A program made the position numbers and the translations under genes. A stretch of 64,000 bases of DNA from Sulfitobacter sp. DFL-14 (GTDB lineage: Bacteria; Pseudomonadota; Alphaproteobacteria; Rhodobacterales; Rhodobacteraceae), in contig NZ_QBFD01000044.1 of NCBI RefSeq assembly GCF_003335585.1, positions 1 through 64,000 of the forward strand, read 5' to 3'. Each line of letters starts with the position of its first letter. Position 1 is the stretch's first letter. The notes under the pieces were generated by a model that had not been told where the DNA came from, made no database searches, and saw only the letters and a program-made list of their open reading frames with translations. Positions 1-9,211 of the stretch are shown piece by piece.

Positions 1-212
1 AAGGGCTTGATCAACATTGTTGTCGCGGACACTAACCTGCATGTGGCTCCCACCATCATTCATTAATAGACGCAAAATAAATGACAGGAATCCGCCGGTG
101 GCAAGAGAATTAAGCGTTACGGAGGCAATCTGTGATGCAAATACGATGACCTGCCCTCGAGATTCCCTCATTCATAAGGAGAGTTAGCCCAAACCTGAAG
201 TGCTACCCCGAG

Positions 213-1208
213 GTGGAAGTGATCAGCAGAGATCGCTGCGGTCTCTACGCCCAGGCTGCACGGCAAGGGGCACCGCAGGCGAAGCAAGTCGCTGACCGGT
301 TCCATATCGTTCAGAACCTGCGGCAGGCCATCGAGGAGCAGATGAACCTGCACGGCCGTGCGACCGGCAGGGCGCTGCTGTCCGACGCCGATAACATCAC
401 CGCAGCCGGCAGCCTTCTGAAGTCACGCCTTGCGCACAAGACGTCTCGGAAAGAGATTTTCACCACCATCCATGCGCTCCGAAATCTGGGGCTTTCCTGC
501 AGCGAGATCGGGCGGCGAACAGGTCTCCCGCGTCGCAGCATCGCGAAATGGCTGCAGTTCGAGACACCACCGGACCGCAGGCGGGCAGCTTTGAAGTGGA
601 CTTCGCCCTGGTACTTTGAAGAGTTCCTGCGCCAAAGCTGGAAGGACGGCATTCGAACTGGAAGCGCCCTGTTCCGTCTGATCCGAGAGCGTGGTTACGA
701 GGGGAGTCAAACGCATCTGCAGCGTTTGCTGGCGGGTTCGCGCAGAGCGGAACAGCAAGCGAGCGACCCCAAGGTAGAGCACGAAATCCTTAAGCCAGTC
801 CGGGACCCGGAAACTGGGCACGCGATTTCCCCGGTCATCGCGGCCGCGCTGTGCATCAAACCCCGCGGAAAGCTCACCCCGGATCAGGCGCGGAAAGTTG
901 ACGCGCTCAAAGCCGACTCTCCCGCCTTCGCAACGATGCGCTGTTTCGCCATGCGGTTCAACGGTATCCTGCGCGGCCGCGAAGCAGACCCGCTCCCTGC
1001 ATGGATCGACGAAGCGATCGAAAGCGACCTGGCGCCCATCGTGCGCTTTGCCCGCACATTGAACCGCGACTTCGATGCGGTCAAAAACGCCATCGAGATG
1101 CCATGGAGCAACGGCCAGGCGGAAGGTCAGATCAATCGCGCCATGTACGGCCGAGTCGGTCCAGAATTGTTGCGGGCGAGAATGCTACCGTTCCGCCACA
1201 CAGATTGA
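213..1208 (+). pseudogene. ISL3-family transposase, 5'-truncated
   Basis: The translation matches the catalytic part of an ISL3-family transposase: it opens with VISRDRCGLYA, followed by QVADRFHIVQNL, and ends with a WSNGQAEGQINR segment and MYGRVGPELLRARML. The usual N-terminal zinc-finger and helix-turn-helix part (roughly 150 residues in this family) is missing. The similarity extends a few codons upstream of the GTG at 213 (NLKCYPEVE), then stops around 190, so the break is a real truncation and not a start-site choice. In most relatives a short basic stretch of the LKxLKR type sits between GQINR and the MYGR motif; here the two are nearly joined, which suggests a small in-frame deletion. 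I regard the element as inactive. Bases 1-190 show no recognisable gene, and I could not place the inverted-repeat ends. Confidence 0.8.
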
Positions 1209-1346
1209 GGCAGAGCCCAATTAAGGGCTACGCGACAGCTGCCAACGTCTGACCAGAACCACAAAGGTTTTGGTCAAGTGCATCGTTAGAGTGTGGTCTC
1301 AGATTGACTCCGCGACAGAAGCAAACCGTGATGAAGCAATACTTCA

Positions 1347-2618
1347 TCATAGTCCAAGCGCTTTTGGCAGCCAGACGGAGAGCGCCGGAAACGTCACGAC
1401 AATCGCAATGACCACAATGAACGCCGCAAGGAACGGCAAGGCAGAGCGGACGATTTGCATCATGCCCAGACCCGTGGCATCCATCGCCAGATACAATCCC
1501 GGTCCAACCGGCGGCGTGACAAGTCCGGTCAGCGTCGCCAGCGCAATCACCACCCCAAAGTGAATTGGGTCAACTCCAAATGTCTGGGCCAGCGGCAGCA
1601 GAACCGGCACAATCACGATCATGACGCCAACACCGTCCAGAAACATGCCCAGCACAAACACCACTATACAGACAAAGAACAGGAAAGATATCTGGCCAAC
1701 CGCCATGTCAGCAATGCCCTGTGCCAGCGCACCAGGAATGCTTTCATAGCTTAGAACCCAACCAAAGAGTGTGGCAAAACCGATGAGCGCGACAATTGAT
1801 GCGGATGACAATACGACGCTGTGAAACACCTTCGGCCAGTCGCGCAAACCAAGCGTACGGTAGAGCAGTATCGTCAGCAGACTGGCCACAACACAGGCAA
1901 CCGCCCCCGCTTCTGTCGGGGTCATCGCACCGCTAACCACGCCAGCGATAATGACGGCCGGGATCGCCACCGGCGCCGCATCGGCAAGCACCGAACGCAT
2001 ATCCATCGGAATCTCGACGCGTGCACTTTGGTCCGGCATTTTGCTTCGGTTCAATCCCACGACGGTAAAGAATGCCAGAACGACCAGAATACCGGGAATA
2101 ATGCCGGCGATGAACAGAGCGGCAACCGACTGATATGCCAGAACCCCGTAGATGATCATCAACATCGACGGCGGAATGATCGGCCCCAGCAGGCCCGTCG
2201 CCACCGTCAATCCCGTTGCAAACCCCTTGTCATAGCCGTGCCGGACCATCTCCGGCACCAGCGAACGTGTCATGACGGCAATCTGCGCCGTGGCCGACCC
2301 AAGGATGGCGGCGGCAAAAGCGTTGGTCAATACGTTCACATAGGCAAGGCCGCCACGGAGCCCGCCGACCAGACGCATGGCTGTGCGTACCAGCCGTTCG
2401 GTGATGCCGCCACGGCTCATGATCTCACCCACCAGCATATAAAGCGGGATCGCCAGAAAGCCGTTGGCCTCAATTCCGCGCACGGATTGGATTGCAAAAC
2501 TGTCGAGCAGGGAAAACGCGCCCGCCTCGATGGCAAAACTGAACGATGCGAAGACCAGAAGAAAGATGATCGGCAGCCCGGCGGCGAGGAGCAAAAAGAA
2601 CAGGACCAGTGTAATCAT
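1347..2618 (-). CDS. dctM: TRAP transporter large permease (DctM)
   Basis: This 423-residue protein is almost entirely hydrophobic, with about a dozen membrane segments and the DctM signatures of the TRAP family, including GLLGPIIPPSMLMIIYG and TGLVTPPVGPGLYL. It forms the ion-coupled translocation channel in the inner membrane and works with the small permease and periplasmic binding protein encoded just upstream. The ATG at 2618 overlaps the stop of the small permease gene in an ATGA arrangement, so it is preferred over a longer in-frame extension that would lie inside that gene. The substrate is not shown by the sequence; the next operon encodes aromatic ring hydroxylation and cleavage, so an aromatic acid is a reasonable guess. 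Confidence 0.93.
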   Translation of the reverse strand: MITLVLFFLLLAAGLPIIFLLVFASFSFAIEAGAFSLLDSFAIQSVRGIEANGFLAIPLYMLVGEIMSRGGITERLVRTAMRLVGGLRGGLAYVNVLTNAFAAAILGSATAQIAVMTRSLVPEMVRHGYDKGFATGLTVATGLLGPIIPPSMLMIIYGVLAYQSVAALFIAGIIPGILVVLAFFTVVGLNRSKMPDQSARVEIPMDMRSVLADAAPVAIPAVIIAGVVSGAMTPTEAGAVACVVASLLTILLYRTLGLRDWPKVFHSVVLSSASIVALIGFATLFGWVLSYESIPGALAQGIADMAVGQISFLFFVCIVVFVLGMFLDGVGVMIVIVPVLLPLAQTFGVDPIHFGVVIALATLTGLVTPPVGPGLYLAMDATGLGMMQIVRSALPFLAAFIVVIAIVVTFPALSVWLPKALGL

Positions 2619-3118
2619 GTCGAAACCCCAGCAGTGTGAGGGCCATCCCCGCCGGTGAACAGGGCAATGGCCTGGTGAAATGACAGCAGGATCATCTGCA
2701 CCGCAAAATAAAGCTGAATAACCGCGCGCGGCATCGGGAACGTCGCGGATTGCTCGGACCAGACCCAAGGCACCGAAATGTAACGCCATGCGTACACTGC
2801 CAGCGCGACGGCCAGGACAAGAACCAGAGCGCCCATGAGCCACCGCAAAACTGCTTGGCCGCGCGGTCCCATCAACGGAGCAATAAGTTCGACCGCCACC
2901 ATCCGACGCTCGTAAACCAGCATGCTAAGTCCGGTGAAGGTTGCAACGATCAGCAGCAGGAGCGCCACCTCTTCGGCAAAGAAAAGAGGCGCACCAAGTA
3001 TGTAACGGAAAAAAACCTGCGCAACGAGCAAGCCCGCAAGACCGATCATGGCCAGCAGGGCCACGATTTTTTCGATAGCGGCCATTAGCCTGTCGGCAAG
3101 GTGGAGCACGCCAATCAT
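2615..3118 (-). CDS. dctQ: TRAP transporter small permease (DctQ)
   Basis: The 167-residue product has four predicted membrane helices and the DctQ-type segment QVFFRYILGAPLFFAEEVALLLL near residues 35-58. It bridges the binding protein and the large permease in the membrane. I take the ATG at 3118, giving MIGVLHLADRL, because a GAGAG stretch precedes it and the longer form would run into the binding-protein gene. It overlaps dctM by four bases and lies 28 bases after dctP, as expected for one transcript in the order dctP-dctQ-dctM. Confidence 0.9.
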   Translation of the reverse strand: MIGVLHLADRLMAAIEKIVALLAMIGLAGLLVAQVFFRYILGAPLFFAEEVALLLLIVATFTGLSMLVYERRMVAVELIAPLMGPRGQAVLRWLMGALVLVLAVALAVYAWRYISVPWVWSEQSATFPMPRAVIQLYFAVQMILLSFHQAIALFTGGDGPHTAGVST

Positions 3119-3146
3119 GGCGTGCTCTCGCGATGAACGAAAGTCA

Positions 3147-4121
3147 TCATTGCATCTCCGCGATGGCTTTTTTGGAAGCCTCGACGAATTCGACAATCAG
3201 TGGATCTGCGTCAATGAATTGGTCGGTCACCGCTTTGGCATGTGCCTCAAACGGGGCGGTGTCGATCTTGTGGACCTCGGCGCCGTCGATCGCTGCCAGT
3301 TCTTCCAGCAGTTTTTCTTCATTCTCGATCATGTCGGCAACAGCCCAATCCTCTGCCGCGCTGACCGCAGTTCGGATCTGTTCCTGACGTTCGGCGGATT
3401 GCGCGTCCCACCAGCGACGGCTGACCAGAACCGCGCCGGGAAAGGCCATGTGGTTTGTCAACGACAGATGCGGCGCCTGCGTATACATGCCAAGGCCAAG
3501 CACGATATCAATGTCGGTGTCGACAGCATCAATCACACCGGTCACCAGCGAAGGCATGATTTCCGGGTTTGGCAGAGCCGTTGCAGCGCCGCCAAGCTCG
3601 GCCCACCACGCGCGGAAGATGTCGTTCGGATATGCGCGAACACGCATTCCCTGGACATCCTCGGGCGTCAGAATGGGTTCACGCGAAATCACATGTCGCT
3701 GGCCGGGAAAAACGTAACCCAGACCAATGAGGCCCTGATCGGACAGCCGTGCCAGCATTTCTTTTGCAGGCGCGGTTTTTGCGGCGGCGCCTGCCTCGGC
3801 CAGTGATTTGAACTGATAGGGAAGAAACCACCCGAAGAAGGCAGGGTCGCGTTGTGCCAGCGTGCCGACCGGAACGATGGTAAATTCAGCCGAGCCCGTC
3901 TGTAGCATCGACAGCACAGTCGGGACGTCGCCCAACTGATTCGAGGGGAACACCTTGATCGTGTCGCCATCGGTACTCAACTCGCCAGCGAGCTTGTCCG
4001 CCATGCGCGTAAAAATGTGGTTTGCCGGAGTCGGCGCCGAAAAGCGCAGATCTGCGGACATGGCGGCTGTGCCCATGGCGATTGCCGTGCAGGTCGCGAT
4101 CAGAAGTTTTGGTAGTTTCAT
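3147..4121 (-). CDS. dctP: TRAP transporter substrate-binding protein (DctP)
   Basis: This 324-residue protein starts with a clear Sec signal peptide (MKLPKLLIATCTAIAMGTAAMS) and then shows DctP features: LRFSAPTPANHIF at the mature N-terminus, and RVRAYPNDIFRAWWAELGGAATALPNPEI followed by GVIDAVDTDID, the region that carries the arginine normally used to bind a carboxylate ligand. It is a periplasmic receptor that hands its ligand to the DctQM permease encoded downstream. A GGGAGGAA ribosome-binding site precedes the ATG. The arginine suggests an organic acid ligand, but which one cannot be read from the sequence. Confidence 0.92.
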   Translation of the reverse strand: MKLPKLLIATCTAIAMGTAAMSADLRFSAPTPANHIFTRMADKLAGELSTDGDTIKVFPSNQLGDVPTVLSMLQTGSAEFTIVPVGTLAQRDPAFFGWFLPYQFKSLAEAGAAAKTAPAKEMLARLSDQGLIGLGYVFPGQRHVISREPILTPEDVQGMRVRAYPNDIFRAWWAELGGAATALPNPEIMPSLVTGVIDAVDTDIDIVLGLGMYTQAPHLSLTNHMAFPGAVLVSRRWWDAQSAERQEQIRTAVSAAEDWAVADMIENEEKLLEELAAIDGAEVHKIDTAPFEAHAKAVTDQFIDADPLIVEFVEASKKAIAEMQ

Positions 4122-4169
4122 TTCGTGGTTCCTCCCTTAGAAATGAATGGTCAAGCCGTACGTCTCCTC

Positions 4170-5798
4170 CTACGATTGACCTTGGTTTTCCCCCTGCCCC
4201 GCTGGGGTCAGTTGGTTGATATGCCCGGCAAGTTGCGCCGCTGTCGAAATCGGCTCTATCGCCGCGATGTAGCGGTCGCGGCGCAGCAAAAGGGCATGGC
4301 CCGTCAGCGCGGCAAACGGGCCGCGTGACAGTAAGCCCGACGCATCGCGATACACTGGATAGGCAGCGGGCATTGGATTACGCTCCTTTTGAGTCAACCC
4401 AATCACCTCGGCGCCAGCAGCCCTTAGTGCGGCTAATGAGGCTGCGGAAAGCGTTGCGCCGGTCTCTGTGTGCAGCACCAGCGCAACCGGCCGGTCGGGC
4501 AAACACGCGTCCAACAGCATCCGCTTGCGATCTAGTGTCTCGACTTCTGGCTGAGGAATCATCTGGCCGATGAGTTTGTCCGCGCCTTTGTTGACACCGG
4601 ACCAAACCATGCCATCCTGATAGCGCGGCTTGGGTTTGTAACGCATTTGGGTGACATAATCGCGGGCGGGCGGCCAAAACGCCAACACCCGGAACACCGC
4701 CCGTGTCAGACTTCCTTGCAATGCAGAGGTGGGCATCATGACGCGCCCCATATTCAGGGCCAGCTTGATCATTTCCCAGGCATGCGGCTTGCGCTCGGCA
4801 TAGTAGCTATCAAGCAGTTTCTCAGTCGCCAGCCCGTTCGTTTCGGCGCGCACCGCCTCGTCGAGCTTCCACGCAAGGTTATAGGCGTCTCGGAGGCCGC
4901 TGTTCATGCCCTGCCCCGCAAAAGGTGGCGTCAGGTGCGCGGCATCCCCTGCAAGAAGGATCCGGCCATCGCGCCAGCGCGTCGCCAACCGTGCGTGGAA
5001 TGTATAGACCTGCACGCGCCGCAACGGCATTTCACGGTCGGGCCCAACGCTGTCCAGCAAGTCCCGCACCTTGTCTTCCTCCACGATGGCCGCCGCTTCT
5101 TCGCCTTTCATCAGCATGAATTCATAGCGCCGAATGCCGTTCGGTCCGGGCAGAGAGATACAAGGCCGTGCCGGATCGCAGAAAACCTCGGTGTCTCGGT
5201 TGGAATTATTGGTCTTGTACAAATCAACGATCAGCCAGGGCTCGGCAAAGCTGGACCCCTCCAGCTCGATCCCAAGCATCTTGCGGGTGGGCGAGCGTCC
5301 GCCATCGGCAGCAACAACAAAACGCGCACTGACAACCCGCGCGGCCTCGCCGGTTCCAATGGTAACCTCCACCCTGTCGGCGGATTGCTGGTAGCCCGTA
5401 ACTTCAAGTCCGAAGTGGGGCTGCACCGTGGGATACCGTGCCAAACCCTCGCGCAATATGGCTTCCAGCACCGGCTGCTCGAATGCATTGCGCTTGTCCC
5501 AGCCGTAATCGCGCGATGAGGGCATGACTTCGGCGAACTGCTTCCCAGACGGGCCACGGTAGATCGACCCATACCCGCGCGCCGTCACGTCCTGCACGGT
5601 GTCCGCCAGCCCGGCGGCCTGCATGGTGCGCATGGATTCGTCGTCGATCGACACCGCCCGCGGTTCTTGCACGGTCGTGGTGTTGCGTTCGATCAGCATT
5701 GTGTCCACACCCATGCCGCCCAGAAGATTGGCCAGCGTCAGTCCCGTAGGACCGCCGCCAACAATCAAGACATCGGTGTGTTCCGGCAAGCTGCCCAT
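4170..5798 (-). CDS. FAD-dependent aromatic hydroxylase, MhpA-like
   Basis: The protein (542 residues) is a class A flavoprotein monooxygenase. Residues 10-40 hold the Rossmann motif GGGPTGLTLANLLG, and the second FAD motif GRILLAGDAAHLTPPFAGQGMNSGLRDAYNLAWKL lies near residues 275-310. Length and the C-terminal thioredoxin-like tail fit the MhpA (3-hydroxyphenylpropionate hydroxylase) branch. Such enzymes use NAD(P)H and oxygen to add a hydroxyl next to an existing phenolic group, producing a catechol. The start codon overlaps the stop of the upstream FAH-family gene (TAATG), so the two are translationally coupled. The extradiol dioxygenase two genes upstream would open the catechol made here. 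The exact substrate is not determined. Confidence 0.88.
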   Translation of the reverse strand: MGSLPEHTDVLIVGGGPTGLTLANLLGGMGVDTMLIERNTTTVQEPRAVSIDDESMRTMQAAGLADTVQDVTARGYGSIYRGPSGKQFAEVMPSSRDYGWDKRNAFEQPVLEAILREGLARYPTVQPHFGLEVTGYQQSADRVEVTIGTGEAARVVSARFVVAADGGRSPTRKMLGIELEGSSFAEPWLIVDLYKTNNSNRDTEVFCDPARPCISLPGPNGIRRYEFMLMKGEEAAAIVEEDKVRDLLDSVGPDREMPLRRVQVYTFHARLATRWRDGRILLAGDAAHLTPPFAGQGMNSGLRDAYNLAWKLDEAVRAETNGLATEKLLDSYYAERKPHAWEMIKLALNMGRVMMPTSALQGSLTRAVFRVLAFWPPARDYVTQMRYKPKPRYQDGMVWSGVNKGADKLIGQMIPQPEVETLDRKRMLLDACLPDRPVALVLHTETGATLSAASLAALRAAGAEVIGLTQKERNPMPAAYPVYRDASGLLSRGPFAALTGHALLLRRDRYIAAIEPISTAAQLAGHINQLTPAGQGENQGQS

Positions 5799-6646
5799 TA
5801 CACTTCGTCGGCAACCGGATTGATCAAGATGCCTAATGGCCCGATCTCGACCTCAACGACATCGCCGTTCTTCATGAAAACAGGTGGCTCACGCCGATCC
5901 CCGACACCTCCGGGCGTTCCTGTCAATATGACATCACCCGCCGAAAGCGGTGTAAATTCGGACAGATAAGAAATGATCCGCGGTATCGTGAAAATCAGGT
6001 CGGACAATGTTGCCTTCTGCATCACTTCGCCGTTCAGCCGCGTTTCGATCGGCCAGGATCTGTGGTCGCCTGCCTCATCCGGTGTCATCATATAGGGGCC
6101 AAAGGCCCCAGTGCCGGGAAATATTTTGCCAGGCGTAAACTGGTGCGTGTGGCGCTGGTAGTCGCGGATGGATCCGTCATTATAGCAGGACCAACCGGCG
6201 ATATGATTCAGGGCGTCAGCCTCGGAAATGTTGCGCCCGCCTTGGCCAATGATAATGGCCAGTTCGCCCTCGTAGTCCAGCCGATCAGATCGTTTCGGCT
6301 TTACGATGGGCTGCCGGTGGGCGACCTGACTGTCGGGAAAGCGCACGAACACAGCAGGGTAATCGGCGTCCGGCCGCTTGGTTTCGGCCCGGTGCTTTTC
6401 ATAGTTCAGGCCGATGCACAGGATCTTGTCGGGATCCGGAATAACCGGCAGCAGTGTCACATCCGAAAAAGCAATTCCGGGGCCCATGCCCATGGCCAGA
6501 TCGGCGGCCTCGGCCAACAGGCCTCGAGAAATCGCGTCTTTCAGAGAACGGGCGCCTTGCACCCGTCCGGTCAAATCGACGATGCCATCGTCGACCTTCG
6601 CCCCGTATCCGGCAACGCCCTTGCGCACGAAACTCAGAAATCTCAT
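5798..6646 (-). CDS. Fumarylacetoacetate hydrolase family protein
   Basis: This 282-residue protein has the C-terminal FAH fold: LCIGLNYEKHRAE, then VKPKRSDRLDYEGELAIIIG with acidic metal ligands, then GPYMMTPDEAGD and LTGTPGGVG. Members cleave carbon-carbon bonds in, or hydrate or decarboxylate, the products of aromatic ring cleavage in the cytoplasm, using Mg or Mn. Between an extradiol dioxygenase and an aromatic hydroxylase, the likely substrate is a meta-cleavage product. I choose the ATG at 6646 because AAGGAGG sits seven bases upstream; a GTG at 6667 would add seven residues and lose that site. Confidence 0.88.
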   Translation of the reverse strand: MRFLSFVRKGVAGYGAKVDDGIVDLTGRVQGARSLKDAISRGLLAEAADLAMGMGPGIAFSDVTLLPVIPDPDKILCIGLNYEKHRAETKRPDADYPAVFVRFPDSQVAHRQPIVKPKRSDRLDYEGELAIIIGQGGRNISEADALNHIAGWSCYNDGSIRDYQRHTHQFTPGKIFPGTGAFGPYMMTPDEAGDHRSWPIETRLNGEVMQKATLSDLIFTIPRIISYLSEFTPLSAGDVILTGTPGGVGDRREPPVFMKNGDVVEVEIGPLGILINPVADEV

Positions 6647-6686
6647 TTGGTCATCCTCCTTGGTCACCTGTTACGACGAAGCGCCC

Positions 6687-7523
6687 TTAGGAGCGCAAGA
6701 TCGCGCGGCCCCATTTGTTCAGCGTGCGCGGGTGTTGCGGCCAATCGACGTTGTCGCGGTCGTGGATCACTTCCAGTTCGGCGGAAACCTCGATCCAGTT
6801 TTCGTCGGGATCCTTGATAAAGATAAACAGGTTGTTGCCCGGCCCATGTCGCCCGGGGCCCCACATCAACTGCACATCATGTTCTGCGAAATGATCACAC
6901 CAATCGCGGATCGTGATCCACTCTCCGGCTTCGTAGGAATGATGATCCACGCCGGTACGGTCGGATTTGAAACACGCGATTGTATGATGCTCGTGGTTGC
7001 TGCGCGTAAAGGCGGTGGCCAACGTTCCGTCTTCGTGAATGACACGATCCGACAGGGCGAAGCCCAGCTTGCCGTGATAGAAGTCGACGAACTGCTCAAC
7101 GTCCAGACTGGCGAAGGTCAGGTGTTGCGTCGGGCCATTGATCCCTGCCCGCTTGACCGTATCGGGCGTGGCCAGACCAAAGCAGATCAAATGCCCATCC
7201 TGGTCACGCACCGCAAAGGCACCATCCAGATAGGGAGAAGGGCTGTCGAGAATTTCCAGCCCCTCTGCAGTGGCGCGCGCCCTGAGTGCTGCGACGCCAT
7301 CAGCGTCCCGGCAGGCCAGACCCGCATAAGCCATCTTCTTGTTTTCGCCCGGAACAACGATCATTCGGCGCGCCGGCCCTTCGCAGCGCCACGCGCCATC
7401 TGAATGCTGGGTCAGATTCATGTCCATCACATCGGCATAGAATTTGGCGAGCCTTTCGGGCGCCTCGGATTCAAACGCTAGGTGATGCAGATACGCACCG
7501 GCCTGCACGGCAGTCAAAGTCAT
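6687..7523 (-). CDS. Type I extradiol ring-cleavage dioxygenase (VOC family)
   Basis: This 278-residue, two-domain vicinal-oxygen-chelate protein keeps the iron-binding triad of type I extradiol dioxygenases: His134 in TQHLTF, His195 in DHHSYE and Glu245 in WIEVSAE, with spacings of 61 and 50 residues that match the family. It should open a catechol ring next to the two hydroxyls using Fe(II) and oxygen. It is the first gene of a minus-strand run (dioxygenase, FAH-type hydrolase, hydroxylase, then the TRAP genes). A strong GAGGAGG ribosome-binding site precedes the ATG. A candidate regulator site lies about 60 bases upstream of the start. Confidence 0.9.
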   Translation of the reverse strand: MTLTAVQAGAYLHHLAFESEAPERLAKFYADVMDMNLTQHSDGAWRCEGPARRMIVVPGENKKMAYAGLACRDADGVAALRARATAEGLEILDSPSPYLDGAFAVRDQDGHLICFGLATPDTVKRAGINGPTQHLTFASLDVEQFVDFYHGKLGFALSDRVIHEDGTLATAFTRSNHEHHTIACFKSDRTGVDHHSYEAGEWITIRDWCDHFAEHDVQLMWGPGRHGPGNNLFIFIKDPDENWIEVSAELEVIHDRDNVDWPQHPRTLNKWGRAILRS

Positions 7524-7583
7524 CTCGTCCTCCTCGAACCTTCAACACCTGTTTAGGCAGGTCGGGTCGGCCTTGCAATACTA

Positions 7584-7605
7584 AATTATCATTTTATGAG
7601 AATTT
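7584..7605. promoter_or_regulatory. Candidate operator upstream of the dioxygenase operon
   Basis: The sequence AATTATCA, five bases, TGAGAATT is an imperfect palindrome. The pattern AATTATCA-N5-TGAGA recurs at 8468-8485 in front of the class II aldolase gene, on the other side of the IclR gene. The site overlaps the end of the iclR-type gene and lies about 60 bases before the dioxygenase start, so an IclR-family protein is the natural candidate to bind both. Both sites are AT-rich and found by eye. Confidence 0.45.
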
Positions 7606-8391
7606 TGTAGTTTTTGACTGCTGCGGTGCCGTCAGCCCGTTGCTCATCTCTACACGGACATCTTCCATGAAAGTTTCGATCAGATTTGCATGTGTCGCCA
7701 ACAGCGCGAGGATTCGACCGCGGTGCTGCTCTGTCAGGTCCCGCTCGGCCACAATGACACTCAGCGAAGCCTCTATGCCCAATCCCCGGTTCGAAACCGG
7801 CACAGCAAAACCCACCGCCCCCTTGTCCACCTCGCCAAATGCGATGGCGTAACCGTCACGCCGCAGTTGCCCCAGCTTTTTCGAAAAGGCTTTACGGGCT
7901 GCCGCATCCAGACTGCCCTCTGCATCAAGCAATCGTTTCAGTCGTCGCGATTCAACACTGGCCATAATCGCCTGACTGGTTGCGCCTCGGGTCAGCGGCA
8001 TTGGCTTTCCCCGTTCAAAGCTTGTGTTAATTCTGGGCGAGGCGTTGCGAGAGTCATCAACGCACATGACGGTATTTCCGAACAACCGCGCCAGAATTGC
8101 AGTCGCCGGAATATCCACATGGCCGACCAAAGGCTGAAGAAATTTGGTTCCAGATTGGATCAAAGGATCGGTCATCCGCATTCTGCGGTCATAATTCACA
8201 AAGGCCGGACCGAGCCGGAATTGCGCGTCGACTGTGCTTTCCAAAAAGCCTGTATCCACCATCTCTCGCACGAGCCGGTAAAGCGTACTGGTCGATGTGC
8301 CGAGCGCTTCGGACATTTGCATGATCGTCCAGATGCCCTGATCTTCGGTAAACAGGTCCAGGATTCTTGTGTAACGCGTGATACCTGACAT
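7594..8391 (-). CDS. IclR-family transcriptional regulator
   Basis: The product has 265 residues with a winged-helix DNA-binding domain in the first 70 (SGITRYTRILDLF, then QMSEALGTSTSTLYRLVREM) and an IclR ligand-binding domain in the remainder, including PMPLTRGATSQAIMA and a C-terminal GLGIEASLSVIV segment. IclR proteins usually control an adjacent aromatic or organic acid operon, often in response to a pathway intermediate. The ATG at 8391 has a GGGGAAG ribosome-binding site; a longer form reading into the promoter region is less likely. It sits between the dioxygenase operon and the divergent class II aldolase gene, and probably regulates both. Confidence 0.9.
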   Translation of the reverse strand: MSGITRYTRILDLFTEDQGIWTIMQMSEALGTSTSTLYRLVREMVDTGFLESTVDAQFRLGPAFVNYDRRMRMTDPLIQSGTKFLQPLVGHVDIPATAILARLFGNTVMCVDDSRNASPRINTSFERGKPMPLTRGATSQAIMASVESRRLKRLLDAEGSLDAAARKAFSKKLGQLRRDGYAIAFGEVDKGAVGFAVPVSNRGLGIEASLSVIVAERDLTEQHRGRILALLATHANLIETFMEDVRVEMSNGLTAPQQSKTTKFS

Positions 8392-8467
8392 GTTTGCTTC
8401 CCCGCTTTGAATCCGTCGGCCACGATCAGCACTTGACCCTCCGCTCTCAATATACTTCAACTTTATC

Positions 8468-8485
8468 AATTATCAGAAATTGAGA
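8468..8485. promoter_or_regulatory. Candidate operator before the class II aldolase gene
   Basis: This is the second copy of AATTATCA-N5-TGAGA. It lies between the divergent iclR-type and aldolase genes, and its last base is the A of the aldolase ATG. A longer symmetric reading, TCAATT-N6-AATTGA, covers the same place (8466-8483). A regulator bound here could block translation-start-proximal transcription of the aldolase gene or the promoter of its own gene. Confidence 0.4.
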
Positions 8486-9204
8486 TGCAAATGAAAATCC
8501 CAGATCAAGCCCGCGCCATCCTTGTCACAGCAAACCATATTCTCGCTGCCCAGGGCGTATTCGATGGGTTTGGCCACGTCAGTCTGCGCGCGCCGGATGA
8601 CCCGGAAACCTTCCTGATCTCGCGCAGCCGTGCCCCGCAACTGATCGAACCGGATGACATCATGCGTCTTGATTTCGACGGCGCGCCTGTCGGAGACAAG
8701 GGCATGAAACCCTATCTCGAACGCTATATACACGGGCGGATTTACGCGACCCGCCCCGATGTTGGCGCCATTGTGCACAGCCATTCCGCCTCGGTCATTC
8801 CGTTTGGCGTGGTGGCCGATGTCCCGCTGCGCCCGATCTATCATATGGCCGGTTTCTTGAATGAAGCTGTACCAATTTTCGAAATCAGTGACTGTGCTGG
8901 CCCGAATTGCGACATGCTGATCAGGGATAATGATCTGGGGACTGCGTTGGCGCAGGAACTGGGCGATTCCACGATGATTCTGATGCGCGGCCATGGGTCT
9001 ACCGTTGTTGGCCCCGATCTGAAGGCAGCAGTGTTCCACGCGATTTACGCTGAAATGAACGCAAGGTTGCAACTTCAGGCTCAGGCTCTGGGAACACCGC
9101 GCTTTCTTACGTCCGGAGAGGCCAGCGCTGCGGCAAAGACCAATGCGGCACAAATCGACCGGGCCTGGGAGCTTTGGGCGCTGGATGTGGATTCGCAAAG
9201 TTAG
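8485..9204 (+). CDS. Class II aldolase/adducin-family protein (possible decarboxylase)
   Basis: This 239-residue protein has the zinc-binding histidines of the class II aldolase family: VHSHSAS near residue 97 and MRGHGSTVVG near residue 170, with an acidic loop between them. Family members either perform retro-aldol cleavage of hydroxy acids or sugar phosphates, or decarboxylate aromatic hydroxy acids such as 3,4-dihydroxyphthalate. The neighbouring aromatic operon makes an aromatic decarboxylase or a lower-pathway aldolase plausible, but the sequence does not separate these. It is transcribed away from the iclR gene; no strong ribosome-binding site is visible, and an ATG two codons later (8491) is equally possible. 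Confidence 0.8.
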   Translation: MQMKIPDQARAILVTANHILAAQGVFDGFGHVSLRAPDDPETFLISRSRAPQLIEPDDIMRLDFDGAPVGDKGMKPYLERYIHGRIYATRPDVGAIVHSHSASVIPFGVVADVPLRPIYHMAGFLNEAVPIFEISDCAGPNCDMLIRDNDLGTALAQELGDSTMILMRGHGSTVVGPDLKAAVFHAIYAEMNARLQLQAQALGTPRFLTSGEASAAAKTNAAQIDRAWELWALDVDSQS

Positions 9205-9211
9205 TCACTGA

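Noticed and set aside
1821..2639. A 272-codon plus-strand frame, very rich in His, Gln, Arg and Asp
   Set aside because: It is the mirror of the hydrophobic DctM gene; such composition arises from antisense reading of membrane proteins.
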